From Hymenopellis radicata (lineage: Eukaryota; Basidiomycota; Agaricomycetes; Agaricales; Physalacriaceae), in assembly GCA_015501595.1 (NCBI GenBank), contig JADNRX010000169.1:1-64000 (forward strand): DNA of 64,000 nt, read 5' to 3'. The notes under the pieces were generated by a model. That model was not told the DNA's origin, did not search any database, and saw only the letters and a list, made by a program, of their open reading frames with translations. A program made the translations under genes and the position numbers. Position 1 is the stretch's first letter, and every line of letters starts with the position of its first letter. Below, in pieces: positions 11,300 to 22,956 of this stretch.

Positions 11300-11634
11300 C
11301 CAACTTGACCTTACTAGGGATAAACACACCAAAGACGACGTTCAAACGCGAAGATGACGACTTGCCGTTCCTGGAGAACCTCCACACGCTCCCGCTAAAA
11401 AAGCACAGGCCGTCGCCCTTCCTCGCGCCCTTCCGCGCGTCGCCGCCCGCAGGCTATTACCGCTCTCGACCTGTCTGCGTACAACGCCAACACTACAAGT
11501 GTCCAGTTTGTGACCGGGTGCAAGAGAACCGCTGGAAGTCGTCTCAACATGCACGCGCGCGCCCCAGAAACCGACCAGAGGAAGGATGGCGGTCCATGGG
11601 CGTCCGTCTCGAGGATCTCGACCTGTATAATTAG
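11300..11634 (+). CDS. Unknown basic reading frame with CPVC motif
   Basis: An open frame running from near 11161 to a stop at 11632-11634, with NTPKTTFKREDDDLPFLENL and a basic C-terminal half containing YKCPVCDRVQEN. A second frame over the same bases also stays open for part of the way, so the real frame is uncertain. It could be a 3' exon of the preceding gene or an unrelated remnant. Confidence 0.2.
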
Positions 11635-11906
11635 GGCTCGTGCGAGGACGGTCGGAAGACTATTTTTCGGGACACGGTGAAGGATTTCTGTCTGCTCCTT
11701 GTTTATGACCCCCTTATGACTTACTGCGTGCCATCTACTCTCGTATTCGTACTCGTTCATCTTCCATCATCTCTTATGTATTCATAATGTCTGTGCGCCG
11801 TCCATAATGAACGCCGTTCTTGCCTCTCAGTCGTTGTGGACGTAAAACTATTTTCATCTTCCAATCTTGCCCACAACCATCTTGAATTAAATTTACTGAC
11901 GGCGCT

Positions 11907-12185
11907 ATGTCTGACCGGACAAATGCCGACGAGGCGGGCACAAACGTACAGACAGGCGTCACCCTTACTGTCGAGGCCGTTTTCCAGATCCAGTTCATTC
12001 GGGCTAGGTGCGGTCTCAACATCGAACCAGCTTGAGAAATCTGAGCTGTTTCTAGATCCACCCCCAATAGACGCATTGAACAACTGTGGGAGTCGGTGCA
12101 ACCGCCACCAGGAGACTCAGAGCCTCACGTTGAAGAGCAGACACAGCCGCACGAAGGAGCCTCCTCAGATAGCACTCAACCTTGA
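11907..12185 (+). CDS. Small frame containing an rve-like Glu motif
   Basis: A two-exon frame starting MSDRTNADEAGTNV. After an intron at about 12007-12054 it reads STPNRRIEQLWESVQ. The transposase 1.2 kb downstream has STHNVRIERLWVDVQ right after an intron at the same codon position. The catalytic Glu region and the splice position therefore appear to be shared. The rest is acidic and ends in a TGA. I read it as a diverged partial duplicate of the transposase C-terminal exon, or a remnant fused to unrelated sequence. Confidence 0.4.
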
Positions 12186-12373
12186 ACACGTTAGTCACCC
12201 TTGCTCTGAGAATCATAATTTAATTTGACCCCTTCTAGTTCCCCATCCACTCCGGGCCTACGCCAGTACAGTAGAATCTGTGTCGCACTGAGATGTAAAT
12301 TCTTGTTACTGTAATCATTCGGAGATAAGATCGGAGCCATTAAAATCAGTCTTGCTCTTCACCGTCACCCGCC

Positions 12374-13961
12374 ATGGCAGAGCGAGACAATATCCAACAA
12401 TTTCTATCATACTGCCACGGACTATGCAACGAGTCTCGTTTTATCATCGCCTCCTTCCCCAATGCAGAGATACCAGCAGTGGAAAAGGTGGCACATCAAC
12501 TCTATGCCGTTCGAACCATTATCCATGGCTTGGACGACCCCTACCTCAGCGAAGCCCAAGTTGAGGCTATGCTAGATCAAGTTGATGACCTCCTGCGGCA
12601 GTTGGAGGATTTCCTGGAGACACCGCCGCCGCCCGTATCCCAAGGCCTGCCTCGCGTTTATACAGGACGCCCTGGGCGCCCTGCCTACCAGTTGGATATG
12701 GAGAGGGCGTGCCTGCTCCATGACTTAGGGAATACATGGGAGGATATAGCTGGGGTCTATGGTGTGAATCGCCAAACCCTTTACAATCATATGGCCCAGC
12801 ATGGGATTTCACCCGCACGAAAAATGTTCACGGATATTCAGGATGAGGAACTCGATGAAGCAGTGGCGGAGATTTCCATGAAGCATCCCTTCATCGGCTC
12901 TGCAATCGTTCAAGGCCATCTGGAAACCATTGGAATCCATCTACCCCGAAAGAGAGTTCAAGAGAGCCTAAGGCGAGTGGATGCCATTGGAGTCCTAACA
13001 AGGCGTGTAACACTCTTATTTCAAGGTGAACGACTGATTGACTGTAGTATAGATGGGCGAATGTTACCAAGCGAAGGGTCTACAAGGTCCGAGGATCCAA
13101 TGCACTCTGGCATCAAGATGGGCACGAGAAACTCAAACACTGGGGCTTCTGGGTGCACGGCTGCGTCGATGGACATTCACGCCTAATCGTTTATATGGAG
13201 TGTCGATCAAACAAGCGCGCGGAGACTGTTCGTCAGTGTTTCCTTGCCGGAGTGGCATTATTGGGATGGCCAAGTCGTGTTCGCGGGGACTTTGGGACAG
13301 AGAACAACGGCATTGAGAAGGACATGATTCTGCATTGGGGTGAAGCCCACCACGCCTATCTACGAGGACGGTAAGTCATCATCCTGCTTGATGGCAAGGC
13401 TAACGGGCTGATAGATCAACCCATAATGTTCGGATTGAGCGTCTTTGGGTCGATGTTCAGAAGGACTCGTTAGAGGCCTTTCGGCAGGTCTTTCTCTATA
13501 TGGAACAGAACGGGCTGTTTGATAAGGAAAATGCTATCCATTGCCTCTGCATATTCCTAGTCTACCAACCTCGTATCCAGGCCTCCCTGAATCGTGCAAA
13601 ACATGCGTGGAACCACCACAAGATTCGTACCGCTCGCAGCAAGACTCCCATTGCCATGTATGAATTGAGTCGGGAGAAACTCATTATGCTTGGTGTCTGG
13701 ACTGGGGATGTCGGTGATGACATCTCCTGCGTTGATGGATTCTACGGCGTTGAAGGAGCAGAACGTGAAGAGGAGGGCTTGGCTATGCCAAGGGTGGATC
13801 CAAATGATCCTAATTCAGCGCTGGCAGAAGACGAGGACATTGAATCTGCGCGTGAAGCCTTAGGTGATTTTGATTTTGAGGAGGAAGATGACAACTGGGG
13901 CATAGATGTTTATTGTAGAGCTGTAGTTCAACTGCACGCCCATGTCTGTAGTCTTAATTAG
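12374..13961 (+). CDS. rve-type (integrase-fold) DDE transposase
   Basis: The N-terminus (from MAERDNIQQFLSYCHG) is followed by a basic region and a helix-turn-helix-like segment (residues about 108-150, with DIAGVYGVNRQTLYNHMAQH in the DNA-reading position). A short intron falls near 13010-13056. The catalytic core then has ALWHQDGHEKLKHWGFWVHG (first Asp), GWPSRVRGDFGTENNG (second Asp) and, after an intron at 13371-13414, THNVRIERLWVDVQ (Glu). This is the DDE triad of the rve integrase fold, in a version typical of fungal and metazoan DNA transposons. The acidic C-terminus ends at a stop near 13959. The frame across the first intron is not fully resolved, so it may be slightly damaged. Confidence 0.75.
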
Positions 13962-14063
13962 GCATCTCAAACTGTTACCTGTGACTGAGTTGATGGCGGG
14001 ATTCGGGCTACCCTTTTTGGAGCAGCGGCGATATCTAGGGTTAGGTCCTACCATGGCCTCTTC

Positions 14064-14242
14064 TCACTTGCGGCTCACAAGGGAAAGTGGAATCTGACTT
14101 TACACTGAACCAGGAAAAGTCATTCCTCACTTTTAGAGAGTGAGAATGTACTTTTCCCGAAATTTTACAAAGTGTAGCAGAAATCCAGGCAAAAGTGAGA
14201 AAAGTGAGTGTAATTGAATTATTAGACAGTATATTGCCGATA
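14064..14242 (+). repeat. Right subterminal array and terminus of the 10.8-kb element
   Basis: CACTT/AAGTG motifs to 14209, then AATTATTAGACAGTATATTG and CCGATA. It is clearly similar to the termini at 2870 and 21195. The next six bases are TTTACA. Confidence 0.7.
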
Positions 14243-14272
14243 TTTACAGAGCCTGAAATACTGCTTTTTCTA

Positions 14273-14450
14273 CTCACTTTTTGAAGTGAGCCGGCACTTT
14301 TGACAAGTAAGAGTGTGCTTTGACAAGTGGAAGGCTACTTTTCTCGAAGTGAGTCCTGGGTCTCGGAAAGTGAGTATCTGCTTTAGTAGAGTAAAATTTG
14401 GTTTCCAAAAGTGAGCAGTCACTTCCATGAAGTAGAACGTCACTTCTGAT
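14273..14450 (+). repeat. CACTT/AAGTG array left of repeat copy 2
   Basis: Another dense array of CACTT/AAGTG in alternating orientation, beginning only 30 bp after the right terminus of the 10.8-kb element. It probably represents the left subterminal region of the element that includes repeat copy 2 and ends at 17487; the inverse of its right terminus is only weakly present (AATACTG near 14256). Confidence 0.6.
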
Positions 14451-16625
14451 TTGATCAGAGTACGGCGGCGAAGAGGCGGTAGAAGGGCGGATGCGGTGTT
14501 TCCGCTGTGGCAGTGCATACCATATCGGGATGATTGCGCCACTGCGGAAAATTGCACCAATCATACTATAAGTGTTATATTCAAATCCTTTGAAGTAATT
14601 ATACACAGATGGTCCATGAACAGTTGCCCACGTTGAGGCTACGGAATGAATTGCGCGACATATTGAGACAGGATCGAAGCAACATTGATGAAGACTCGGC
14701 TTGCTGGCAGGGAGTCCAAGGCTCTCCATAGCTCCAACTATATCATCACTGTCGAGGTCGTGGTTACAAAAATCCTCCGAGACATTGGTGAACCCCGTCT
14801 CGGCGCGTACACGAGGACGGACACAACATAGCTCCGAGCAACGATGCCCCGAACGATAAGACGGTAACGACAGCGTGCTGATTGCCAATGCTCTGTAATG
14901 TACATGTATGATATGCAGAGCCTCAAGTAACAGAGTTGGTTGCAGTGACCTCGCATGTCGTCTTCCCGCCGCACCGCCGCCCGGGACAAGACTGTGGGGC
15001 ATCGGACACCAGACCCCTAGAGACTGTCGACGCGCCGGCTTGCCGCAGAACTCGTTCTAGAGATAGTATTCAACATGTTGCTTCAAGAGTCAAAAAGGAA
15101 TTGACTCACCGAATGAGAATGGGTGCAACAGCGCTGCCCGATCTCACAGGAAGCGATCCGTGGAGGGCGTCGACACAGACCGATGCCTGTGAGTCTGCGA
15201 TCCCGATGGTAGCAAGCCTGCGATCCGTCGAGCGCAGACCAAGCGCAGACCCATGGCCGCGAGCTGAAAAATACTAGTCTTTAATGCGTCCAACGGGTCC
15301 AGCCTTGCAAGGCTGTGAGTCTGTTTGAGGGTCGCGTCCGCAATGTCAGAATCCTATCGACAGCGGAGGCTCAGAAAGGAAGAGACTTGTGTCCTTGCTA
15401 CACATTGACGGTGGCGACGCAGCATCCTCCAACGGCAGACGACAACGGCTATGGTGGTTAATGGATCGCTGAATAAGACGAAGACATACCTAGAGCATGG
15501 GAGAGTGTGTCGCCGCCTCTCGTCAACGACTCGGTAACGTGTCGCTAAGCTTGAGGCTATGTCACACCCGGTGTGAGGACATGGAGAGCTATGACGGTTG
15601 GCAATTTTAGCATTTGGAGTCGATCGTGAGGGTCCTGTGGGCGCGTCCTCGATGTCGAACCTTCAAGATCTCCCTTTCGTAGACATCGAAATTGAAGTAT
15701 AAACCTTGTTGTGCGAAATTGTGTGCGTTCGAGCCTGAACATCATAGTCGCCAGAGCGACGTCGAACATTGATGAAGGTGTAGGGTGACATGGTGAGTAG
15801 AGTGTCGTCGCGTTCCCACTCGAGTCAGTCCAGCCCGTATCGAGTGCGGCGTCGTCGCATCCAGCCGTTGGAGATTATGGCACGGAGAAGCTCGCAGCAC
15901 GCTGCGGCGGCAGCCCCGCTGCTCCCTGCTTCAAACGTCAGCCGATGAATCCAGCGATGGAACTTGAAGGTAACATACTCAGTGCTCAGGAGGAAGAAAT
16001 ATTGACACAGGCGATTACGGGAGCTCTGATTCGATCTCGACTGATGGCTCGATGTCTGATAGACTGGGAGAAGGCACACAAGTGATGGGGGCTGAGGGCG
16101 CTCCATCACAATACGACATGAACGGTCATGATACAAAGGGGCTAGAGAGGCATAAATACATTGGCTAGGCATGTAAATAGACTGACCATACCAAAGACAT
16201 AAGAGGTGAACGATTTGTTTCCCAGCAGCCTTGACCATTGTTAGAGGAGAATTCAGGAACTACTGCCTGGCGCATCTTGAAAGTACGGGAGCCAAATTTG
16301 GGCGGTGGAAGCGAGGCAGGCCTTTCAACGGCGATACTGCCGCCGTACAATGAGAATTTGAACGGGGTGAGAATACGAGGATAGCCTGTGGAGTTGCACT
16401 TTAAACCCAACGCCTATGTGACTGGTCTGAGGAGGGGACGCACCAGAAGAATGAGCAGGACGCGATGCCTCGATGGCGTCAGCAACGGCTGTTATAGAGT
16501 TAACTGTGCGAGACTGTTCACGAACGCGCTTGGACTTGACACGGACAAGCGGTGTGCGCCAAAGAATCAAGATGAGGCGTCGACGGCATTATGGAGAGCG
16601 TCAATAGTTCCGTGAGGTCGATAAC

Positions 16626-16706
16626 CGACTACGCGATCAATCTCCTCCTGTGCTTTACGCTGGACATCCGGATGGGATACCATAGCCAAGACGAATGCCT
16701 GGTGGA
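16626..16706 (-). pseudogene. Cytochrome P450 exon fragment, second copy
   Basis: Same fragment as at 2010-2090, carried in copy 2 of the 3.44-kb direct repeat, with the same HPDVQRKAQEEIDRVVG stretch on the minus strand. Confidence 0.55.
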
Positions 16707-17243
16707 GTATAGCCTACCGCCGGGCTGAAGACCGTGTCGCCGTCTCCTGTCAAGGACTCAGCAATGTGTCAGCTGCTGGGCTTGAGGCTCTGTGAGAACG
16801 AGTGCCACCTGGCGGCGCCGTAGCGGGTGAGATTCACGAGGTGACAGTTGCCAGCCGCGCCTCCAAACGAGGACAAGTATTCTTCTTGCCCTGAGACCAC
16901 CGCGGGTAAGTCAGCGCACAACGGGGTCTAGGGTGAGAAAACACAGCCTCACCTTCTTATACCACGAGAACACTCAACATTTGAAGTTGAACAAAGACGC
17001 GCTCGACGCGCTGGTCACGGCGGTTAAACACAGAGTGTTTGTTTTCCTTTGTTTCGCAGCGACTGACTTACCTGTTTAGGAATGATCGCCGACTTGACGA
17101 CGCGTCGCCGTCCTCTCTCATACACGCCCGAGCCGCCGCATAGTGTAGCTTATATATTTTGATACAATGAGGCCGACTCATTTCCTAATGAGACCATATG
17201 GCGGGGCGGGCGGGACTAAGGTTAGGTATTCTACGAAGCTGTG

Positions 17244-17487
17244 CAGGAAAGTGCCGCTTCACTTGCGTAAAGTGGCGTTTCACTTCCGAAAAGTGGCCGC
17301 TTACTTCTGAAAAGTGTCTGCTCACTTTCGAGAGTGGGCATTCACTTTTCAAACTTGAGTGATCATTTTGGAGAGTGCAACATCAAAATCCGAAGTACAG
17401 TGTCACTTTGAAGAGTAATCACGCGAAATTTGAGCGAAAAAAGCAAAGTAAGTGAAAATTGAATTTTTACACAGTATTATGCCCATA
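17244..17487 (+). repeat. Subterminal CACTT/AAGTG array, copy 2
   Basis: Copy of the array at 2628-2870, ending in the same TTTACACAGTATTATGCCCA terminus. The flank after CCCATA begins GATTAG; I did not find a matching 6-bp duplication on the left side. Confidence 0.75.
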
Positions 17488-18242
17488 GATTAGGCCTTCG
17501 CGCGAGCCTTTGTAGGAACTAGCCACGGAAGAAGCAAGATTGGGAGGATCAAAGTCCGAAACCCGGTCCGAGGGCGAAGCAGGTGGCGCGTCTGCTCGTG
17601 AAGAGGTATCTGGAGGCATTCTACTCATAGCCGTTAGATTGGACAGGAGTGTCCTCTATTATAAAAACTGGGGTATCAATGTCCATGGAGGAGAATGTAG
17701 AGAGCAAGTCGGCTCGTCAGCCAAATGAAGATCAGCATTCGTTGTCCATGATGGACGGAAGGACAAAGCTGTCAGAACAATTGCACGCTATCGTACAGGC
17801 TCTTGAACCAGCCGTCGCTGGCGTTTGATCTGAAAGTGGGCAGTTGAGGGAGGAACCGAAAAAGGAAGTCGAGCAGCCCGTGAGAGTAACCTGTAGGGAT
17901 CTCAATGTTACAAAATGACGCGTAACTTGCCGGACACCCAAGCTGCGCGCACTGGCTTCGAAAAGATTAAGCGCAGGGGCGAGGCAGATTGTCGTTTGAG
18001 TCCAGCGATGATACTCGCAAGCTTGACGCAGAGCGCGGTGGTCCAAAAGATGATGGCAAGAAACAAAAAAAAAGTGATCCCGTGACCTGATCGCGTTTCA
18101 TGATCGCCACAAAGAAAATGATTGAAGTAATGGTGGTACAGACAGTGTGTAGCAAAGACGTGAGTGACACGAGACGATATCAACCCGAAGTACATCTAGC
18201 ATGAAGTTTGGGGACGAATCCAGAACTTGGGTCGTCCATTCG

Positions 18243-21195
18243 TTTGGTGGTTATTTTGTGTAAAAATTCAACTTTCAACTTGTGCCAAATGGCATCAAGT
18301 TCAGCCAACTTCGCAAGAGTTCGATTCCAACTGTGGGAAGTTTGAGTCGAACTTTGGGAGTAGAAAGTTGAGTTTTCAAGTTGGCCGCGAACTTTCAAAG
18401 TTCACTGCAAGTTCCAAAAGTTGTCCTCAACCTTAGAAACAAAGGAGGCTACCTTCATAGGGTGTGTCCGACGGCCCGCCGCCTTGGGCGGGAGTTCTAG
18501 ACCCACCGATCATCACGTGCATTGTGTGGCGAGCCGGGGCATGCCCGAGCGCGTCCAGAAGAACCACCTGCTCCGGCTAGTGTCGCACACAAAGGGATCA
18601 CATCTTTACAAAACACGGTCGCACAATCGAAAGAGCCACAAAAGAGCCGAATGAGGCGTCAGTTATGTTTTCCTTTGTTATGCTGCAGCAGACTTACCAT
18701 TTCGGGTGCGATCTTCGCAACTTGTCTTTGACGCTCATGTTGAAATTGACAGTTGAATAATGACAGTCCACTTTATGGATCGATACTCACTCGCCGAAGA
18801 TGCCAAATTTTCACGGAACCGCCGCTGACATCGATATTCACTGGAGACTCTTGACTTCATGTCGTTCAGACGGTATCCGTCGTCGCCTTGAATCACCTAC
18901 TGGCTCTCCTTGTAGGCTAATGTAACGGATATCTAGAAATTGGCTTTGCCTCAGAGGGTCCTCGCGGAATTGAGCCTATTGGATCCTGACCTTACCTCAA
19001 CACCACTATGAGCGGGACGGCGGCCTCCTTGCATTCTATTCAATGGGCAAAGTTGCGGAAGAATTGGTAAGTGTTGACCTGTTATCTCTACCCAGTCCTC
19101 TATTCACATATGTACAGGTTTCAATAATCACTGCTCAGACATTTCTGAATTTGTAATTTTAGCGTATCTCTATCGCTGAACTGGCCAAACGACAGATCTT
19201 ACCCTCATAAGTGCGCGCGCCGGACTTCGTTCCCTTCGAGGTCAGTCTCGAGGCCAGACGTCCGCCAGCAAGATACTCGATGTCAGTCCATCGAGTACCG
19301 ATGAAGACATGCGGCATGCCGACGGTAACGATTGCACACACCAAGTAGCCGAGGACCTTCGGACCCATCATGTTTATGAGGACATCCAGTCGCGGCCGCC
19401 GAGCATGGCGAGCACAGACCAATATGAAAGCCGGGCATTGACGTTGCGGGCGGGACACTTCATCTGCACCATCACCAGAGGTTCTGGGAAAGCAGAGCGA
19501 CGTCTCCATCAAGATTCTGCTCTCATAGAGATCCGTGGCAAGTCCATTTACCCTTGTCAAGCCGGAATGTATGTCTACCTATTCTGTCCTGACCCACCAA
19601 CTGGTTCCCAGGGTTTCCTATATTCGGTGCAGCGCTTCCTTGCTCATCTTGTGCTGTCACAGTTTACCGCTTCAACTTTTAGTGTCCTCCAGGCCCGCTT
19701 CCATGGTGGCCTGCCCTGTACGCAGGCTGGCGCCAAGCATACTGTCATCGTCGAACCTTGCTGATACTCATTGCCAATATCCGGCCGATAGAGTATGAGA
19801 ACTGGCGCCACAAGGATACTCGCCTGCCGGTGGCCAATATGATCGCGATTGGCATGGCGGCATCTTCGCCCGGCGCCCGCTCAGCCCTCATTGACGAAGG
19901 ATATCGACGACAAGCACGAGAACTTCGATGTCAATGTTAACGAGAACGAAAACAATGACACGGACCAGCACAAGCACAATGGTGATGGCAACTTTTGTCG
20001 GCAAGCACGACATGACCATGGAGATGACAAGAGCACTAGCGACGATGGGCATGATCCCCAAACACGAATACAGCGCGGTAAAACGTATCAGCTAGCTTAG
20101 CTATGCTGGCCAAATTGAGGATCTTCCGACCGAGGACATTCAGCCGCAAGCTGCTGAGCACGGCGATTACGGACCAAAATGTTTTTCTAGGTCCAAAACC
20201 CACTAATGGTGAGTCGATAATTACAATTTGATAGTTATTGGTTCAAAGGCTCACTCAGTGGTGGGTTTACCTGCAGCAGAAGATGAGCCAATGTATCGCG
20301 CTCTCTGTCCAGTCGGTCCGGTCCGTACACTCGACTGGACGCCCTTGCGGGGTGGTGGTATGCCCTCGTCGTGGTCGACGCCATGGTCATGTTCTTGTCA
20401 TCGGCGTTCGTGCTATGGCTGGTGAATGCCATCCTCGTCTTTGTCCTTGTTACTGTCGCCTTCGTGCTCATGATCGTCGCCATTGCCGCAGCCCTCATTC
20501 TTGTTGGTAGTACGCTTCACCAATGACACCCAATAACAACGGCGATGAGAATCGCAAGCTCGGGTGATGATGGATCCGAGTGTACGCGCTACAGCGGTAA
20601 CCAGTACCCCACGGACGACAAGCCGGCGGAGGCACATACTCATAGGTGCTCCGCCGCCCAGTTCCGCCGTCGCAGCGCGCACTGACGCGCCACAAGGGAA
20701 GGATGACAAGGCCAACAAGCTTGAGTGTGGCGGCGACAACGATGACGCGGAGAAAGGTATAATATGTTCAGATCCAGTTATTCTGAACATTGCGACGCGC
20801 ACTTGTAGGTCGCGTCTGTATGTCTTTCGATATACATAATCCATTATGACTGCTACCTAAAATTGCTCTGTATTCACTGTTCAGCAGTATAAATTGTCTA
20901 TTCTGCAGGAGCGGGAATCTTCGGCTTAGGGGCCAGTCACTCCCAAATAGGCAGGTGGCGGCAGCGGCGGGGTGGGGCGCCTGCCCATGGTCAGTTGTTC
21001 TCAACTATATCGACTTGGGCACAACTTTCTGAAGTTAGGGCGAACTTCCCGAAAGTTCAATTTCTACCTGGAAGTAAACTCTTACTTTCCAAATGTTCGA
21101 TCCAACTTCGAAAAGTTCACTCCAACTTTCCGCAAGTTCGCCGAAAAAAAGTTAGAAGTACGCAAAAATAATTTTTACACACTATAACGCCCATA
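18243..21195. mobile_element. 3-kb transposon with AAGTT arrays and 6-bp target duplication
   Basis: Imperfect terminal inverted repeats (left TTTGGTGGTTATTTTGTGTA, right the inverse of TTTACACACTATAACGCCCA ending in TA) are flanked by CATTCG on both sides (18237-18242 and 21196-21201). Subterminal arrays at about 18264-18425 and 21024-21165 are made of AAGTT/AACTT, not AAGTG. There is no transposase inside. A short sequence at 18664-18735 matches the 3.44-kb repeat at 2415-2480. It is probably non-autonomous and mobilised by a relative of the transposase at 12374-13961. Confidence 0.7.
20330..20517 (+). pseudogene. Hydrophobic coding remnant
   Basis: The frame ending at a stop near 20526 reads two or more membrane-type stretches (for example MVMFLSSAFVLWLVNAILVF then VLVTVAFVLMIVAIAAALIL). 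Similar hydrophobic coding potential occurs on the minus strand at about 19900-20050. No start and no family recognised; perhaps the end of a fungal membrane-protein gene carried by the surrounding element. Confidence 0.3.
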
Positions 21196-21575
21196 CATTC
21201 GTATCGTAAATTCCGTATCCAGGTTCCTAACTGTCTGGGCAAACCACCCCACCGCACCTCCTCGGACAGTCTTGAAGAGAAGCGTGTAGTAGTCCTGCTC
21301 GCTGATCAGCAACAAGTGAGAAGCAAGGGAAAGAGGAGAGCATACACGTTCGTTGTCAACGTCCGACACGGCATTGGGGCTATTCGGCTGTACTTCTGGC
21401 GATGTCACTGATGGCCAGCCATTCTGTGTCGTTCAAGCCAGAGAACTGGGAATAATTGAACAGCGATTTAGTACGAGACCTCCGTCAGATAGATCTTCTT
21501 TCCTTGACCGTTCGCGACAAACATAAATAGTTGCTGTGACGTGCATACCAATCCAAATGAACAATGGGCCAAGAG

Positions 21576-22019
21576 TTACTCGCTCAAATAATAATGTGAG
21601 TGCCCAGGCCGCCCATCAAATACTACGGAAATCGAGCTCACCAGTCGAAGCCTGCCAGTCGAAGAAATGTACAAACCTGTCAAGGTAAGGTTCTTCGTCG
21701 CGACATAAACAAGATCATCCTCACGAAAGGGATCAAAGCACCGTTTGCGATTAGCGTGCCGAGTTTGCTTGACTCGGGCTTCAAGGATGCTGCCGTGAGC
21801 AGCCATGATAGCCATTCGGCGTTGTCGAGCGAAAACACGAACCGACGGGAACTCATTTTTCATATTGGAGTTCCATATCATTGAACGTGGCATCCTGCCA
21901 GTGTTCAGCATAAACGGTGCGAAACCAGTGGACTCTGAACATGCGCAGTTGATTGCAACTTCGATAGCGGGTAAAATTTCGACCCAGTCCTGGGCTATGT
22001 TGACACACTGACGAAGCAT
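21576..22019 (-). pseudogene. Gypsy integrase C-terminal fragment
   Basis: Contains WVEILPAIEVAINCACSEST, GFAPFMLNTGRMPRSMIW, ARVKQTRHANRKR and DLVYVATKNLTLTG, the usual end of a Gypsy integrase core and the start of its C-terminal domain. The frame decays after that. It lies downstream on the same strand as the Gypsy reverse transcriptase, but the RNase H and the integrase active site between them are not recognisable (22020-22950). Confidence 0.8.
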
Positions 22020-22956
22020 CTGTTATCCATACCTGTGAACCTCTCCCCCCGCGATTTCAGAATCGTGCAGTGAACAAGGAAGTCGCCCGACGCTAGCCAC
22101 TGCGTACGATTCCTTCCAGAGGATGATCAGACCTATGAAAGGTTAGACAATTCCCAGATAAGGGATCGAGAAAACGAACCGTAAGAAACTATCCGACATC
22201 TCCGTGCATAGCCTCGTGTCCAACAATAAACTGCCATTGAAAGACCGACTGCCTTCCCTTCGTTGCCGTGAAGCTTACATTGTTACATTGTTCAACAACA
22301 GGTGACGGCGACTCATTTCCTGTTCGGCTCGCGTCCAAGCCCGACACAAGTTATGCCTCAGCTTGAACAAAAAGCTTTCAGCCGCAGTGTTGCAAATCAC
22401 CTCACCTTTCCTCGGCTTACATGTCCTTGATGATATATCGCATCGAAAAGGTGAACGCACATGTCTATTAGAAAATAAAGGCATTACAAGACATCTAAAA
22501 CAGAGAGGTCGTCGAAAAGAAGAAAGGGGAATATAAAGCGGCGGAGAAAGTATCAGAACATTGGCAGAATGCTTAGAGCGTGAAGTCCTGGGGCGCTATT
22601 TGCACTGAGGCGGCGAGGGTGGTCAGAGACTGCGGTGACGGTCAATCATTTAAGATGGGTACAGGGGAAATAAGCGTACCGTATGCATTCGTGCGACCAA
22701 GACCAGGTCTTTGTATCCTCTTCCGTGTACGTGGCGAGCAATCTTGTGCGCACCAGTGTTGTTTTGAGGTCGTCCCTTGGTGTCCGGCTCGCCGAGGCCG
22801 TCGTGCGCGTGGCATTAGTCGTAGTTGTTGATATCGTCGTGTGGGCTTGAAGTTGAGGGGACTCCTCCAAGTCGGCAGGCTACTGTGCGTCTCACCGTCG
22901 CAGCAAATGTTGTCCGCGTAGAGGCTCCGAGGAAACGTCGTCAGTGATGCTTGCTG

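Larger units (their letters stand above)
3433..14242 (+). mobile_element. 10.8-kb rve-type DNA transposon carrying cargo genes
   Basis: The right end, AATTATTAGACAGTATATTG followed by CCGATA at 14242, is partly matched in inverse at the left end: both carry the TGTC-n-AATAATTCA motif (left 3447-3460). Just inside both ends are CACTT/AAGTG arrays (3481-3590 and 14064-14209). Between them lie the DDE transposase (12374-13961), a Cys-cluster/HPD protein, a dioxygenase-like gene on the minus strand, a captured aminopeptidase P fragment and small unknown reading frames. Termini of TAY...RTA type with an rve-type transposase fit the IS3EU superfamily as I know it, but that name is an inference. I found no target-site duplication, and the left boundary is uncertain by about 10 bp, so a rearranged or nested structure remains possible. 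Confidence 0.55.
14617..18056. repeat. 3.44-kb direct repeat, copy 2
   Basis: Second copy of the segment at 1-3440, in the same orientation. It diverges after 18056 into an A-rich run. On its left it is preceded by another CACTT/AAGTG array (14273-14450), which could be part of the same repeat, because copy 1 is cut off by the window edge. The near identity means either a recent duplication or transposition, or an assembly duplication. Confidence 0.95.

Noticed and set aside
14274..15002. Long minus-strand frame (242 codons) as a gene
   Set aside because: It crosses a CACTT/AAGTG array and reads low-complexity Ser/Arg-rich sequence; the copy at the window start is cut, so it cannot be compared.
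1..18056. The 3.44-kb direct repeats as LTRs of a giant retrotransposon
   Set aside because: The sequence between them has a DDE transposase and no reverse transcriptase, and no LTR-type ends or primer site were seen.
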